Source: Candidatus Gallacutalibacter stercoravium (lineage in GTDB: Bacteria; Bacillota; Clostridia; Oscillospirales; Acutalibacteraceae). Taken from it: a stretch of DNA of 64,000 nucleotides. A program made the position numbers and the translations under genes. Shown here piece after piece: positions 1 to 8,082 of the stretch. The stretch lies in contig DVJE01000030.1 of the NCBI GenBank assembly GCA_018716975.1, forward strand, positions 30,437 to 94,436. The letters are read 5' to 3'. Position 1 is the first letter of the stretch. Each line of letters begins with the position of its first letter. The notes beneath the pieces are model-generated. The model saw only the letters and a program-made list of their open reading frames with translations, did not search any database and was not told where the DNA came from.

Positions 1-93
1 GATCTTTACCTTTTTTAGCCGTTCAATGGCTTCTTCGGTATCCACGCCCAAAGCGGCGTATTGCTCTTGTGCCCACTGATATCTGTTGTTCAT
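1..93 (-). CDS. rhaA: L-rhamnose isomerase, N-terminal fragment (cut by window edge)
   Basis: The first 31 codons of a minus-strand gene run off the left edge. The translation starts MNNRYQWAQEQYAALGVDTE and goes on with EEAIERLKKVKI, which matches the usual start of RhaA (a helix ending in YxxxGVDTExA before the TIM barrel). RhaA interconverts L-rhamnose and L-rhamnulose in the cytoplasm. The ATG is preceded by GAAAGG/AGGAAG-type sites. It lies 88 bases downstream of rhaB on the same strand, so the two are probably one operon. The metal-binding and active-site residues lie outside the window, so identity rests on the N-terminus and the neighbour. Confidence 0.85.
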   Translation of the reverse strand, partial: MNNRYQWAQEQYAALGVDTEEAIERLKKVKI

Positions 94-181
94 TCCTTTC
101 TCTTCCTTTCTTTTCTGTAATACTCCAATATCAGAATCACAACTGTGAAACCGTTTTTTATCAACAAAAACGCGCCTAAGC

Positions 182-1588
182 TTACGGATCCACCCGGATG
201 ATGGCGAAGGAATCCATCACCGCCTTGCGGGCCTGTTCTACGCCTGCAAAAATACCGCGGCTTATCATCTGCGCCAGCAGGTTGCCAATAGCCGTAGCCT
301 CCACAGGCCCGGCATATACCGTTTTGCCGGTTATTTGGGCGGTTAAGCGATTTAAATATTCGTCTTTGCTGCCGCCGCCCACAATATGGATGGCGCCGCA
401 TTCCTTGCCGGTGACGCGCTCAATTTCCCCCACCACCCGGCGATAGCTGCGGGCCAGGCTGTGGTAAATGCACCGGAATAGCTCGCCTTCGGTTTGCGGG
501 GGCTGCTGCCCTGTGCGCCGGCAGTAATCGCCGATGGCTTGGGTCATGTTCTCGGGAGCCATAAAGCTGGGATCGTCCACCTCCACCCGAGAAGAAAAGC
601 CCTGGGCTTGCCGCGCTAAGGTGCACAGCTCGTCAAAGCTCTTTTTCTCTGGCAGTTCCTTGCGGCACGACTGAATCATCCACAGCCCCATAATATTCTT
701 TAAGAACCGGTACCGGTAATCAAAACCGCCCTCGTTGGCAAAATTCAGCGCATAGCTTTCCTCGCTGCAATCGGGTTGCCGCCGCTCAACGCCCATCAGC
801 GACCAAGTGCCCGAGCTCAGATAAACGCTGCCGTCCTCCACCGGCGCTGCCAACACCGCTGAAGCCGTATCATGGCAGCAGGGTAGGGCAACCTGGCAAC
901 TAAAGCCAACTTGCCCGGCAACCTGGGGGCTCAACGGGCCCAAAACAGAGCCTGGCCGGCTGATGGGACCAAACAGCTCCTGCGGGTACCCCAGGCGGCT
1001 GATGATCTCTCTGTCCCAATCCTTGGCTTGGGCATTGAGCAGACCGGTGGTGGAGCAGATGGTATATTCGCTTTGCTTGATGCCCGTGAGCAAAAAATTA
1101 AAATACTCCGGCGTCATCAACAAGCGTTTGGCCCGCTGCAAAAGCTCCGGCTGCTGCACTTGAATCGCCCTAAGCTGATAGATGGTGTTAAACACCTGCT
1201 TTTGAATTCCCGTGCGGCTATAAAGCTCTTGAGGCGCTATGTCCCGCTCCACCAAAGCATCCATGCCATTGTTTCGCTTGTCCCGGTAGGCAACCGTGTC
1301 GCCCAGAACGTTGTCTTGTTCATCCAATAGCACAAAATCTACGCCCCAGGTGTCGATCCCCAGGCATACAGGAGCCTTCCCGGCCTCGCCGCACCGGCGC
1401 AGCCCTTCTAGGATATGGCCGAACAGCTTATCGTAATCCCAGCAAAGCGTGCCGTTTTTCTTTTCCATACCGTTTTCAAAGCGGTACATTTCTTCCAGCT
1501 CCAGCTTACCGTTGTGCACCCTGCCCAGGATATGCCTACCGCTGGAAGCGCCGATGTCAATTGCCAGATAATAAGGAGATTCCTGCAT
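182..1588 (-). CDS. rhaB: rhamnulokinase
   Basis: This FGGY-family sugar kinase would phosphorylate L-rhamnulose to L-rhamnulose 1-phosphate, the second step of rhamnose catabolism. The phosphate-1 motif AIDIGASSGR lies near residue 10. The substrate-side motif GIDTWGVDF is near residue 80, followed by VAYRDKRN. Further along are HDTASAV, the SSGTWSL motif and the C-terminal adenosine motif IVGGGSKDEYLN. The length of about 468 residues is normal. Two ATGs are adjacent; the second was chosen because it sits six bases from a GGGGGG site. The gene lies between the AraC-type regulator and rhaA, all on the minus strand, and has its own promoter upstream. Confidence 0.95.
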   Translation of the reverse strand: MQESPYYLAIDIGASSGRHILGRVHNGKLELEEMYRFENGMEKKNGTLCWDYDKLFGHILEGLRRCGEAGKAPVCLGIDTWGVDFVLLDEQDNVLGDTVAYRDKRNNGMDALVERDIAPQELYSRTGIQKQVFNTIYQLRAIQVQQPELLQRAKRLLMTPEYFNFLLTGIKQSEYTICSTTGLLNAQAKDWDREIISRLGYPQELFGPISRPGSVLGPLSPQVAGQVGFSCQVALPCCHDTASAVLAAPVEDGSVYLSSGTWSLMGVERRQPDCSEESYALNFANEGGFDYRYRFLKNIMGLWMIQSCRKELPEKKSFDELCTLARQAQGFSSRVEVDDPSFMAPENMTQAIGDYCRRTGQQPPQTEGELFRCIYHSLARSYRRVVGEIERVTGKECGAIHIVGGGSKDEYLNRLTAQITGKTVYAGPVEATAIGNLLAQMISRGIFAGVEQARKAVMDSFAIIRVDP

Positions 1589-1639
1589 CATTAACCCCCC
1601 GTCCTATAAATAATTGACGCCATTGCGCCTTTTTCTTTC

Positions 1640-1668
1640 ATTATAACGGATGGTTTCCTTCATGATAA
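1640..1668 (-). promoter_or_regulatory. promoter for rhaBA, overlapped by a hairpin
   Basis: On the minus strand TTATCA and TATAAT are separated by 17 bases, about 50 bases before rhaB. The -35 box touches an inverted repeat (AAGGACG...CGTCCTT, 1667-1697) that spans the stop codon of the regulator gene. The hairpin has no long T run, so it could be a weak terminator of the regulator transcript or an operator for the rhamnose regulator. The boxes are read directly; the regulation is inferred. Confidence 0.6.
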
Positions 1669-1695
1669 GGACGAAACCCGGCTATTTTCGCGTCC

Positions 1696-2703
1696 TTATT
1701 TGCTCTGCTCCTGCTGCAGCGCTGCATCTTTTTGCCCGCCCACACTGTGGGCCTTGCGGTATTCCCGCGGGCTCATGCCGTAACGGGCGCGAAAAATACG
1801 ATAAAAGTAGCTGGAGTTGTCGTATCCCACCGCATCCATTACATCCAGCACCGGCAGCTGGGTGGTTTGCAGCAAAGAAGAGGCGACGCTCAGCCGCTTT
1901 TGCTGTAAAAGTTGTTTAAAGGTTCCCCCCGACTCATGGCGGATCACCTTGCCCAACCGGTACACCGATTGCCCCGTCTCCCTGGCTAAGCCCGACAAGC
2001 TCCCTTCTCGGTAATGGCCCTCCACATAACGCAAAACCGTCATCATCAAGCGGCTGTCTTGCTGCTCTTCACCGCCGTTTTGCAGCTTGCTGGTACAGTG
2101 TAACAACTGCATAAATAAAAGGCCCATGGTATATTGGTTGATGCTCTGCCAACCCTGACGGTTATCTACCAGCGACCAAATCAAATTCTCCACCAAATTC
2201 TGTACCATAGGCACCTGAGAAACCTGAAAATGCAGGTATTGCCCGCCTCCATCCCGCCGCAAAGCACTTACCAAGAAGGAACCGATAATGCTGTCATTTT
2301 CGATCATGTGAAAAGCCACGTCAAAAAACTGGGGCAAAACCATGAAGTTCACTGCCACATCTTCCCGCCGGGCCGGCAGAATTTCATGGTAAGCATGCTG
2401 GTTTAAAAACAGTAGCTCCCCTTGGTGAAGGGTAACCCTATCCTGATCATTCACAATATGGGTGGTTTCCCCCGCGCACATATAAATCATCTCAATATAA
2501 TTATGGCGATGGCGAGGAAAATGCACAAAGCGGGTGTGTGTACGAATGCTGATAAGCTCGCCGGCTTGCAGCATTTTAGCGCTGTCTATTGTAAAATCTT
2601 TTTGTGCTGTATACAGCTGTTTATTCACTTGAGGCCTACCGTCCAAAATAGCCTGCTCCTCCGGTGTTACCGGCAAAAGCCGCTTTAAAAGCGCCGCGTT
2701 CAT
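1696..2703 (-). CDS. AraC-family transcriptional regulator, probably of rhamnose genes
   Basis: The protein has an N-terminal cupin sensor domain (FPRHRHNYIEMIYMCAG around residue 65, with HQGELLFLNQHAYHE after it). A C-terminal pair of helix-turn-helix motifs follows, ending in VGYDNSSYFYRIFRARYGMSP and REYRK, the AraC signature. At about 335 residues it has a normal two-domain length. The start was moved ten codons into the reading frame because GGAGGG lies just before ATGAACGCG. It is directly upstream of rhaB on the same strand, so control of rhaBA by rhamnose is the likely role. The sensor ligand cannot be read from sequence. The C-terminal tail is rich in Gln and Lys. Confidence 0.9.
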   Translation of the reverse strand: MNAALLKRLLPVTPEEQAILDGRPQVNKQLYTAQKDFTIDSAKMLQAGELISIRTHTRFVHFPRHRHNYIEMIYMCAGETTHIVNDQDRVTLHQGELLFLNQHAYHEILPARREDVAVNFMVLPQFFDVAFHMIENDSIIGSFLVSALRRDGGGQYLHFQVSQVPMVQNLVENLIWSLVDNRQGWQSINQYTMGLLFMQLLHCTSKLQNGGEEQQDSRLMMTVLRYVEGHYREGSLSGLARETGQSVYRLGKVIRHESGGTFKQLLQQKRLSVASSLLQTTQLPVLDVMDAVGYDNSSYFYRIFRARYGMSPREYRKAHSVGGQKDAALQQEQSK

Positions 2704-2724
2704 CCTTATCCCTCCAGGCACTTT

Positions 2725-2753
2725 GTTATGCATATGGTAACATAACCGTGCAA
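2725..2753 (-). promoter_or_regulatory. candidate promoter of the AraC-type gene with an inverted repeat
   Basis: TTGCAC and CATAAC lie 17 bases apart on the minus strand. The -10 element is one arm of a perfect 6-base inverted repeat, GTTATG-N10-CATAAC (2725-2746). A protein bound there would cover the -10 region. Autoregulation is possible but only inferred. Confidence 0.4.
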
Positions 2754-2787
2754 AAAAGTGAACCTCTAACCCCCTTTACCAAACGGA

Positions 2788-2816
2788 TTGATTTTCTGTG
2801 ACGGAAATGGTAGAAT
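2788..2816 (+). promoter_or_regulatory. promoter for the sugar transferase gene
   Basis: TTGATT, a 17-base spacer and TAGAAT lie on the plus strand about 75 bases before the GTG start of the sugar transferase. Four to five of the six bases match consensus in each box. Confidence 0.6.
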
Positions 2817-2892
2817 AACCTCTGAAAAGTGCGGCGTTTTGAACTTAATATAAACACCTGCCGAATAACAGTAAGTAAAAGGATGTGTTGAC

Positions 2893-4371
2893 GTGAAGAG
2901 GGCGGCACAGTGTAAGCGGCTTATCATGTTCCTTACTTCCCTAGTTATTTTGTGCATACACACCGGGATGTTTTGGTTTGTGTGGGATCGATTCTATAAC
3001 GATAGAATTCATCAACCTTTCGTTTTGCGGGGCAACTGGCTGATTTTATTAGTTTATGTTATTTTGCTTTTTACATTTTCACGCATATACGGTGGTTATA
3101 AAATCGGTTACTTGCGTGTATCCGAGGTGGTTTATTCGCAGTTTTTAACATTACTGTTTGTCAACTTTATCACCTACTGCCAGATAAGCCTGATTGGACG
3201 CTGGCTGCTGAACATTTGGCCAATGGTTTTTCTTACCTTGGCCGAGATGGCTGCTACCGTGCTGTGGGCGTTGGTTTCCAATTGGATTTATTTTCGGCTG
3301 TATCCGCCTAGAAGGATGATAATTGTATACGGAAACGACTCTGCCGCCGGACTCATTAAAAAAATGAACCAGCGGGCTGACAAATATAAAATTTGCGCCT
3401 CTATTAGCATTGAAGAAGGGCTTGACGAGGTTTTTCGCCAGATACAAAATTACGAATCCGTCATCATTTGCGATGTAAAAACGCAGTTGCGCAATAAGCT
3501 GGTAAAATATTGCTTTGATCATTCGATTCGTATTTACATAACGCCTAAGATTTCTGATATTATTTTGCGCGGCGCAGAAGACATCAATTTGTTTGATACC
3601 CCCCTGCTGCTATGCCGCAATAAAGGGTTAACCTTTGAACAGCGCTTTATGAAACGGGCGCTGGATCTTCTTCTTTCTTCGGTGGCTATTGTGCTTACCT
3701 CCCCCTTCATGCTCATCGTGGCGATTGCTATTAAATGCTATGACGGCGGGCCGGTACTGTTTAAGCAAAAGCGCTGTACGTTGGGCGGCAAAGTGTTTGA
3801 AATTTACAAGTTTCGCAGCATGATTGTGGATGCTGAAAAAAACGGCAACGCGCATCCCGCTACCCAAGACGATCCCCGTATTACGCCGGTGGGGAGGATT
3901 ATACGCAAAACCCGGTTGGATGAGCTGCCCCAGTTGTTTAACATCCTGTTGGGCGATATGAGCGTGGTGGGACCCCGGCCAGAGCGGGTGGAACACGTAG
4001 AGCGTTACACCAAAGAGATTCCCGAGTTTTCTTTTCGCCTTAAAGTTAAGGGCGGCTTAACTGGATATGCGCAAATCGTGGGCAAATACAACACCTCTGC
4101 CTATGACAAACTTAAGCTAGACCTAATGTATATTGAGAACTACTCCTTTTTAATGGATTTAAAGCTTATTTTAATGACCATAAAAATTATGTTTATGAAA
4201 GAAAGTACCGAAGGCTTTTCTGCTGAAGACATTGAATCCAAACATTTAAATATATCTGACAGTATTTCGCCTGTTGCCGCTGTTGGCGCAAAAAAGCAGG
4301 AACCGCAATCTGCTTTTCTTACTTCTGTTGCGGAACCGGAGCGGCCGGAAGAAGAACTGGCAGTTAAGTGA
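2893..4371 (+). CDS. polyprenyl-phosphate hexose-1-phosphate transferase (WcaJ/PssY type)
   Basis: This large polyisoprenyl-phosphate sugar transferase would move a hexose-1-phosphate from a nucleotide sugar to undecaprenyl phosphate, the first step of a surface glycan. About four hydrophobic segments fill residues 10-150. A nucleotide-binding-like linker follows (IVYGNDSAAGLIKKM). The catalytic bacterial sugar transferase domain runs from about residue 250, with FKQKRCTLGG, YKFRSM, RKTRLDELPQLFN, GDMSVVGPRPE and GGLTGYAQ. About 35 poorly conserved residues follow the domain. The start is GTG after an AAAGGA site. No other glycan genes are nearby, so it stands alone; the sugar specificity cannot be read. 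Confidence 0.9.
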   Translation: MKRAAQCKRLIMFLTSLVILCIHTGMFWFVWDRFYNDRIHQPFVLRGNWLILLVYVILLFTFSRIYGGYKIGYLRVSEVVYSQFLTLLFVNFITYCQISLIGRWLLNIWPMVFLTLAEMAATVLWALVSNWIYFRLYPPRRMIIVYGNDSAAGLIKKMNQRADKYKICASISIEEGLDEVFRQIQNYESVIICDVKTQLRNKLVKYCFDHSIRIYITPKISDIILRGAEDINLFDTPLLLCRNKGLTFEQRFMKRALDLLLSSVAIVLTSPFMLIVAIAIKCYDGGPVLFKQKRCTLGGKVFEIYKFRSMIVDAEKNGNAHPATQDDPRITPVGRIIRKTRLDELPQLFNILLGDMSVVGPRPERVEHVERYTKEIPEFSFRLKVKGGLTGYAQIVGKYNTSAYDKLKLDLMYIENYSFLMDLKLILMTIKIMFMKESTEGFSAEDIESKHLNISDSISPVAAVGAKKQEPQSAFLTSVAEPERPEEELAVK

Positions 4372-4381
4372 TAAAGATAAA

Positions 4382-4422
4382 AGGGCGCCCCTTGCAACAA
4401 GGCAAAGGGTGCCCTCTGTGTT
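4382..4422. terminator. bidirectional terminator between the sugar transferase gene and trmB
   Basis: A strong hairpin pairs AGGGCGCCC with GGGTGCCCT (one wobble). T-rich sequence lies on both sides: TGTTGTTATG on the plus strand and TTTTATCTTT on the minus strand. It sits between two convergent genes. Confidence 0.8.
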
Positions 4423-4465
4423 GTTATGTTTTATTAATTTACCTTTGCGTGTCGTAGGACTCCGG

Positions 4466-5125
4466 TTAGCCCGGCCATTTGGCAATCAGAAAGTGGATGG
4501 GGATGCCTTGTTCAGAAAACATCTGCTCATGTTCGGTTTCTATATTACCTTCTATGCCTGCGGCGTGTAGATCATCGGTACGGTACAGTAGCTCAAACCC
4601 GCATTGCTCTAAATAAGACACAGAATCCTCAAACAACGGCGCATCATCCGTTTTAAAGTGGATTTCTCCCCCTGGGGTCAGAAAACTTTGGTATTTTTTT
4701 AACTGACGGGGATGGGTTAACCTTCTTTTTTTGTGCTTTTCACGGGGCCATGGATTACAAAAATTAATATAGATGCGCGAAATACCGTCTTCAGGCGCCA
4801 ATACTGTTTCGATTTGTTCCACATTTACCGCGCTAAGCAGTAAGTTTTGCACCTCTTTGCCTTGGCTGCCAAACAGCTGCACAATCTTGCGCCTGGCAAC
4901 CCCCAACATATCGCTTTTTATATCAAAAGCCAAATAGTGAATATCGGGGTTTTGCAGGGCCAGTTGGGCAATAAAAGCCCCTTTGCCGCAACCAACCTCT
5001 AAATGCAAAGGGCCAGCGTTGTCAAAACATTCCGCCCATCTTCCACGGTTGAGAGCCGGTTGCTTCACAAAAAAAGGGCAGGCATCCAACTCCGGCCTCG
5101 CCCAAGCTTTTCTTCTAATTCTCAT
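4466..5125 (-). CDS. trmB: tRNA (guanine-N7-)-methyltransferase
   Basis: The enzyme methylates guanine 46 of tRNA with S-adenosylmethionine. The Rossmann motif I is LEVGCGKGAFI near residue 45, followed by YLAFDIKSDM. The family motif INFCNPWPREKHKKRRL is near residue 140, then FKTDDAPLFEDS. At 219 residues its length is typical. The ATG follows AAAGGAA by nine bases. It is convergent with the sugar transferase gene and shares its terminator. It appears to be transcribed alone. Confidence 0.95.
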   Translation of the reverse strand: MRIRRKAWARPELDACPFFVKQPALNRGRWAECFDNAGPLHLEVGCGKGAFIAQLALQNPDIHYLAFDIKSDMLGVARRKIVQLFGSQGKEVQNLLLSAVNVEQIETVLAPEDGISRIYINFCNPWPREKHKKRRLTHPRQLKKYQSFLTPGGEIHFKTDDAPLFEDSVSYLEQCGFELLYRTDDLHAAGIEGNIETEHEQMFSEQGIPIHFLIAKWPG

Positions 5126-5299
5126 GTGCTTCGTTCCTTTCTGTTCTTGCGCAACATTTAGTATAGCAAACCAAGTAATGCTTGTCGATATCCTTCTGAA
5201 AATTTCGACAAAACCCTTTTATGTGATTTGGTATGAAGCGATACAGTTTAATTTCCATTTTTTTCAAATTTATAAAAAGTGCTGAAATCTATAAATATC

Positions 5300-5328
5300 C
5301 TGCTTTTTTTCCTTTTTCATGCTATAAT
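5300..5328 (+). promoter_or_regulatory. promoter for the GH13 gene, extended -10 type
   Basis: TATAAT at 5323-5328 is preceded by TGC, giving an extended -10. The -35 region (CTGCTT) is weak. The roughly 100-base leader that follows holds a short hairpin (AGCTCT...AGAGCT). It lies in the 300-base gap between trmB and the GH13 gene, in which nothing else is seen. Confidence 0.6.
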
Positions 5329-5429
5329 AAAACACAGAAAAGCTTGATTTCATCACTTTTCTAAGCTCTCCCGCGGTAGAGCTTTTCAGCTAACGTCAAC
5401 CGACTATGTAGATAGGAGTGTGTTATCAA

Positions 5430-7856
5430 ATGAACGCGTCTTCAAAATCTTCAAATAAAAAATCATCTCAAAGCCGCAGCAACAACAAAACCAAAGAAAA
5501 AAGTATCAACACGCAGCCAGAGCAGGAACTAAAGCAAGAGACTCCCATGGTTCAAGAAGAAGCAGCCGCCGCTAAGGCCGATGCTCCGGAAAAAGCGGCC
5601 GCTCAGCCTGCCAAAACCACGAGGGCAAGAAAGCCCCGCGGCTCCGCCTCATCTAGCGCAGCTAAAAAAGGCACGGCCACAGCAAAAGAAACCGCTAAAC
5701 CTGCAAAGAAAACCAGGGCTTCTGCCAAGAAAAAAACCGGCACAACTGCCTCCAATACGCAACCGGAAGAACCCTCCAAAGCGAGCGAAAACAACCTTAC
5801 CCCTGTTTTGGCCGGCAAAGATTTGGTAGAAAGCAAGGCCAAAGATAGAGGGATGACGCAGGTTACACCTACTGAAAAAAGGATTGTGAAAACCGAGCAA
5901 AAGGAAAAAACATTGGTTACCTCTTCTCCGGCCTCAACGGCTATGGCAAGCCAGCCGCCTAAAGAGTTGCGTTTAACCACGGTTTCCTCCCCAAATGCAA
6001 CCCTACCGCAGGCCGGCGTACAGGGTGTAGCACTCGACGTGGACGCCGAGGCAGAATTCAATCAACGGCTGGAGCAGCATTATGACGAACTGAAATGGCT
6101 GTATACCGACCTATATGACGAAATTCAGCCTTTGGAGGATTTGATTGGCAACCTACGTATTATTTATGTAAAAGAAAGAAAGCCCGCTTTAAAAGCATTG
6201 GATCGCGCCAGGCTGCAAAACCTAGATTGGTATCGCGGTAAAGCCTTGCGCGGTGCTTTGTTGGATGTTGGCCGCTTTGCAGAAAACTTAGAGGGAGTGG
6301 GCCAAAAGCTGGATTACTTAAAAGGCCGCAGAATCAACCTGCTGCATTTACTCCCCTTGTTTGAAACCCCTTCTTATGCGATGGATCCCTATGTGATAAC
6401 CGATTTCCGCTCTATCAAAAAAGAACTGGGGACGCCTGCACAGCTGGAAGAACTGGCCGACCGCTGCCGCGCCGAAGGTATCAGCTTAAGTTTAGATTTT
6501 GTGATGAACCATACAGCGGATAACCACGAGTGGGCTTTGCGTGCCAAAGCTGGGGATCCCGCCTACCAAAGCCGGTACATCTGCTACAGCGATCACGATT
6601 TTGTATCGCAATATGAACGCACCATGCCGGGCGCCTTTACTTATGACGAAGGGTTGCACCGTTATGTGATGACCACATTCGGCCGCCATAGCTGGGATTT
6701 AAACTATAAGAATCCCGTTGTATTTAATGAAATGGTATACCATTTGCTTTATTGGGCAAACCGCGGGGTTGAGGTTTTTCGCTTAGACGCTCTTCCCTGT
6801 ATTTGGAAACAATTCGGCACCAATTGCCATGATTTACCGCAGGTGCATTCCATTGCCCGGATGCTGCGCATCATTTGCGACATTGTCTGCCCGGCAGTGC
6901 TGTTGAATGCAGAGGCTGCGGTGGCGCCGGCACAGGCTACGCCTTATTTCGGCAGCCCGGATAAACCCGAATGCCATCTGGTGGCAAACACTTCAACCAG
7001 CGCCTATATATGGAACAGCCTCGCCACCCGCGATGTGCGCATGCTGCGAGAGCAAATAGATAAAATGGATTGCTCCGGCACCAATCACACCTATGTAAAC
7101 ACCCTACGGGATCACAATAGCATCGAGTGGCACCTAGACGACGATGCCATCCGCCGTTACGGCTTTGACCCTTATCTGCACCGTAAATTCCTCAACGATT
7201 TCTTTGCGGGAACCTATCCCGATAGCTTCAGCCGCGGCGAACTGTACCGTTATAACCCCTTAACCGGCGAGGCGGAAAACTGCGGCACCACAGCCTCCTT
7301 TTGCGGATTGGAAAAGGCCCTTTTGGATCAGGATGAAGAAGCTATCAGCATAGCCATCAACAGGCAGCTCATGCTGTATGCCTTGCTCGCTTTCTTACCA
7401 GGCATCCCCATGATATACAGCGGCGATGAATTGGGGCAAACCAACAATTACAGCTACAAAGAAGATCCGCAACTTGCCGCCAACTCTATTTATTTGCAAC
7501 GCGGCACATTTGATTGGCAGGCCGCTCAACAAAGCATGGATGCTTCTACCGTACCTGGTAGATTGGGCCGGGGATTATTGCCTATTCAAACCCTAAGCTC
7601 TCAGTATGCGGTGCTATCCGACAGCGCTCGGTGTTTCACCTTTGATACCGGAGATCTCAATGTTTTGGCTGTGGCCCGCCAGTATAAAGATGAACAGGTG
7701 ATCGGGTTATTTAATTTCTGCGAAGGTTCAAAAGAACTATCTTTGCCAGATGGCGGAAGCTATACCGATCTGTTTACCAACGCTACCGTTTCCCCCGAAA
7801 AAATCACGCTCAAGCCCTATCAATACCTGTGGCTAACCAAGCGTCAGCTTGGATAA
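5430..7856 (+). CDS. amylosucrase-like GH13 family protein with disordered basic N-terminus
   Basis: The catalytic half resembles amylosucrase along its length: MNHTADNHEWA, VEVFRLDALPCIWK with the nucleophile Asp453, GTNCHDLPQ, NAEAAVAP with the acid/base Glu495, then RKFLNDFF and YSGDELGQ. The third catalytic position, His-Asp in GH13 enzymes, reads RDHNSIEW, so Asp is replaced by Asn563. About the first 170 residues are low-complexity, rich in Lys, Ala, Thr and Ser (for example PAKKTRASAKKK), and look unstructured. The likely role is turnover of sucrose or alpha-glucan, but the Asn makes catalysis uncertain. There is no signal peptide. The start was set at the ATG 11 bases after AGGAG; an in-frame GTG overlaps that site. 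Confidence 0.85.
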   Translation: MNASSKSSNKKSSQSRSNNKTKEKSINTQPEQELKQETPMVQEEAAAAKADAPEKAAAQPAKTTRARKPRGSASSSAAKKGTATAKETAKPAKKTRASAKKKTGTTASNTQPEEPSKASENNLTPVLAGKDLVESKAKDRGMTQVTPTEKRIVKTEQKEKTLVTSSPASTAMASQPPKELRLTTVSSPNATLPQAGVQGVALDVDAEAEFNQRLEQHYDELKWLYTDLYDEIQPLEDLIGNLRIIYVKERKPALKALDRARLQNLDWYRGKALRGALLDVGRFAENLEGVGQKLDYLKGRRINLLHLLPLFETPSYAMDPYVITDFRSIKKELGTPAQLEELADRCRAEGISLSLDFVMNHTADNHEWALRAKAGDPAYQSRYICYSDHDFVSQYERTMPGAFTYDEGLHRYVMTTFGRHSWDLNYKNPVVFNEMVYHLLYWANRGVEVFRLDALPCIWKQFGTNCHDLPQVHSIARMLRIICDIVCPAVLLNAEAAVAPAQATPYFGSPDKPECHLVANTSTSAYIWNSLATRDVRMLREQIDKMDCSGTNHTYVNTLRDHNSIEWHLDDDAIRRYGFDPYLHRKFLNDFFAGTYPDSFSRGELYRYNPLTGEAENCGTTASFCGLEKALLDQDEEAISIAINRQLMLYALLAFLPGIPMIYSGDELGQTNNYSYKEDPQLAANSIYLQRGTFDWQAAQQSMDASTVPGRLGRGLLPIQTLSSQYAVLSDSARCFTFDTGDLNVLAVARQYKDEQVIGLFNFCEGSKELSLPDGGSYTDLFTNATVSPEKITLKPYQYLWLTKRQLG

Positions 7857-7890
7857 GCCGTTTCTTAAATGACTACACGATACTAATGTC

Positions 7891-7932
7891 AAAAGAAAAC
7901 CAGCGTCTTTTTAGGCGCTGGTTTTCTTTTGT
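7891..7932 (+). terminator. terminator of the GH13 gene
   Basis: A perfect 15-base stem (AAAAGAAAACCAGCG with CGCTGGTTTTCTTTT) closes a short T-rich loop, 34 bases after the stop codon. The T run lies within the 3' arm. It can also work from the other side. Confidence 0.85.
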
Positions 7933-7976
7933 GTGTTTTAGATAAAAGAGCCCCCCACTCGGCCTACACAACATAC

Positions 7977-8000
7977 AAAAAAGCAGGTTCCTCGCCTGCC
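7977..8000 (-). terminator. terminator downstream of ftsZ
   Basis: On the minus strand GGCAGG and CCTGC form a short GC-rich stem followed by six T, about 80 bases past the ftsZ stop. This marks the likely end of the division cluster transcript. Confidence 0.75.
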
Positions 8001-8082
8001 GCCCTTCACAATACCGAAAAACGTCAGTTGAAAAACCTGCCCTATGTTTTTGTCTTACTAAGAAAACAGCCGAGAAATCAAC

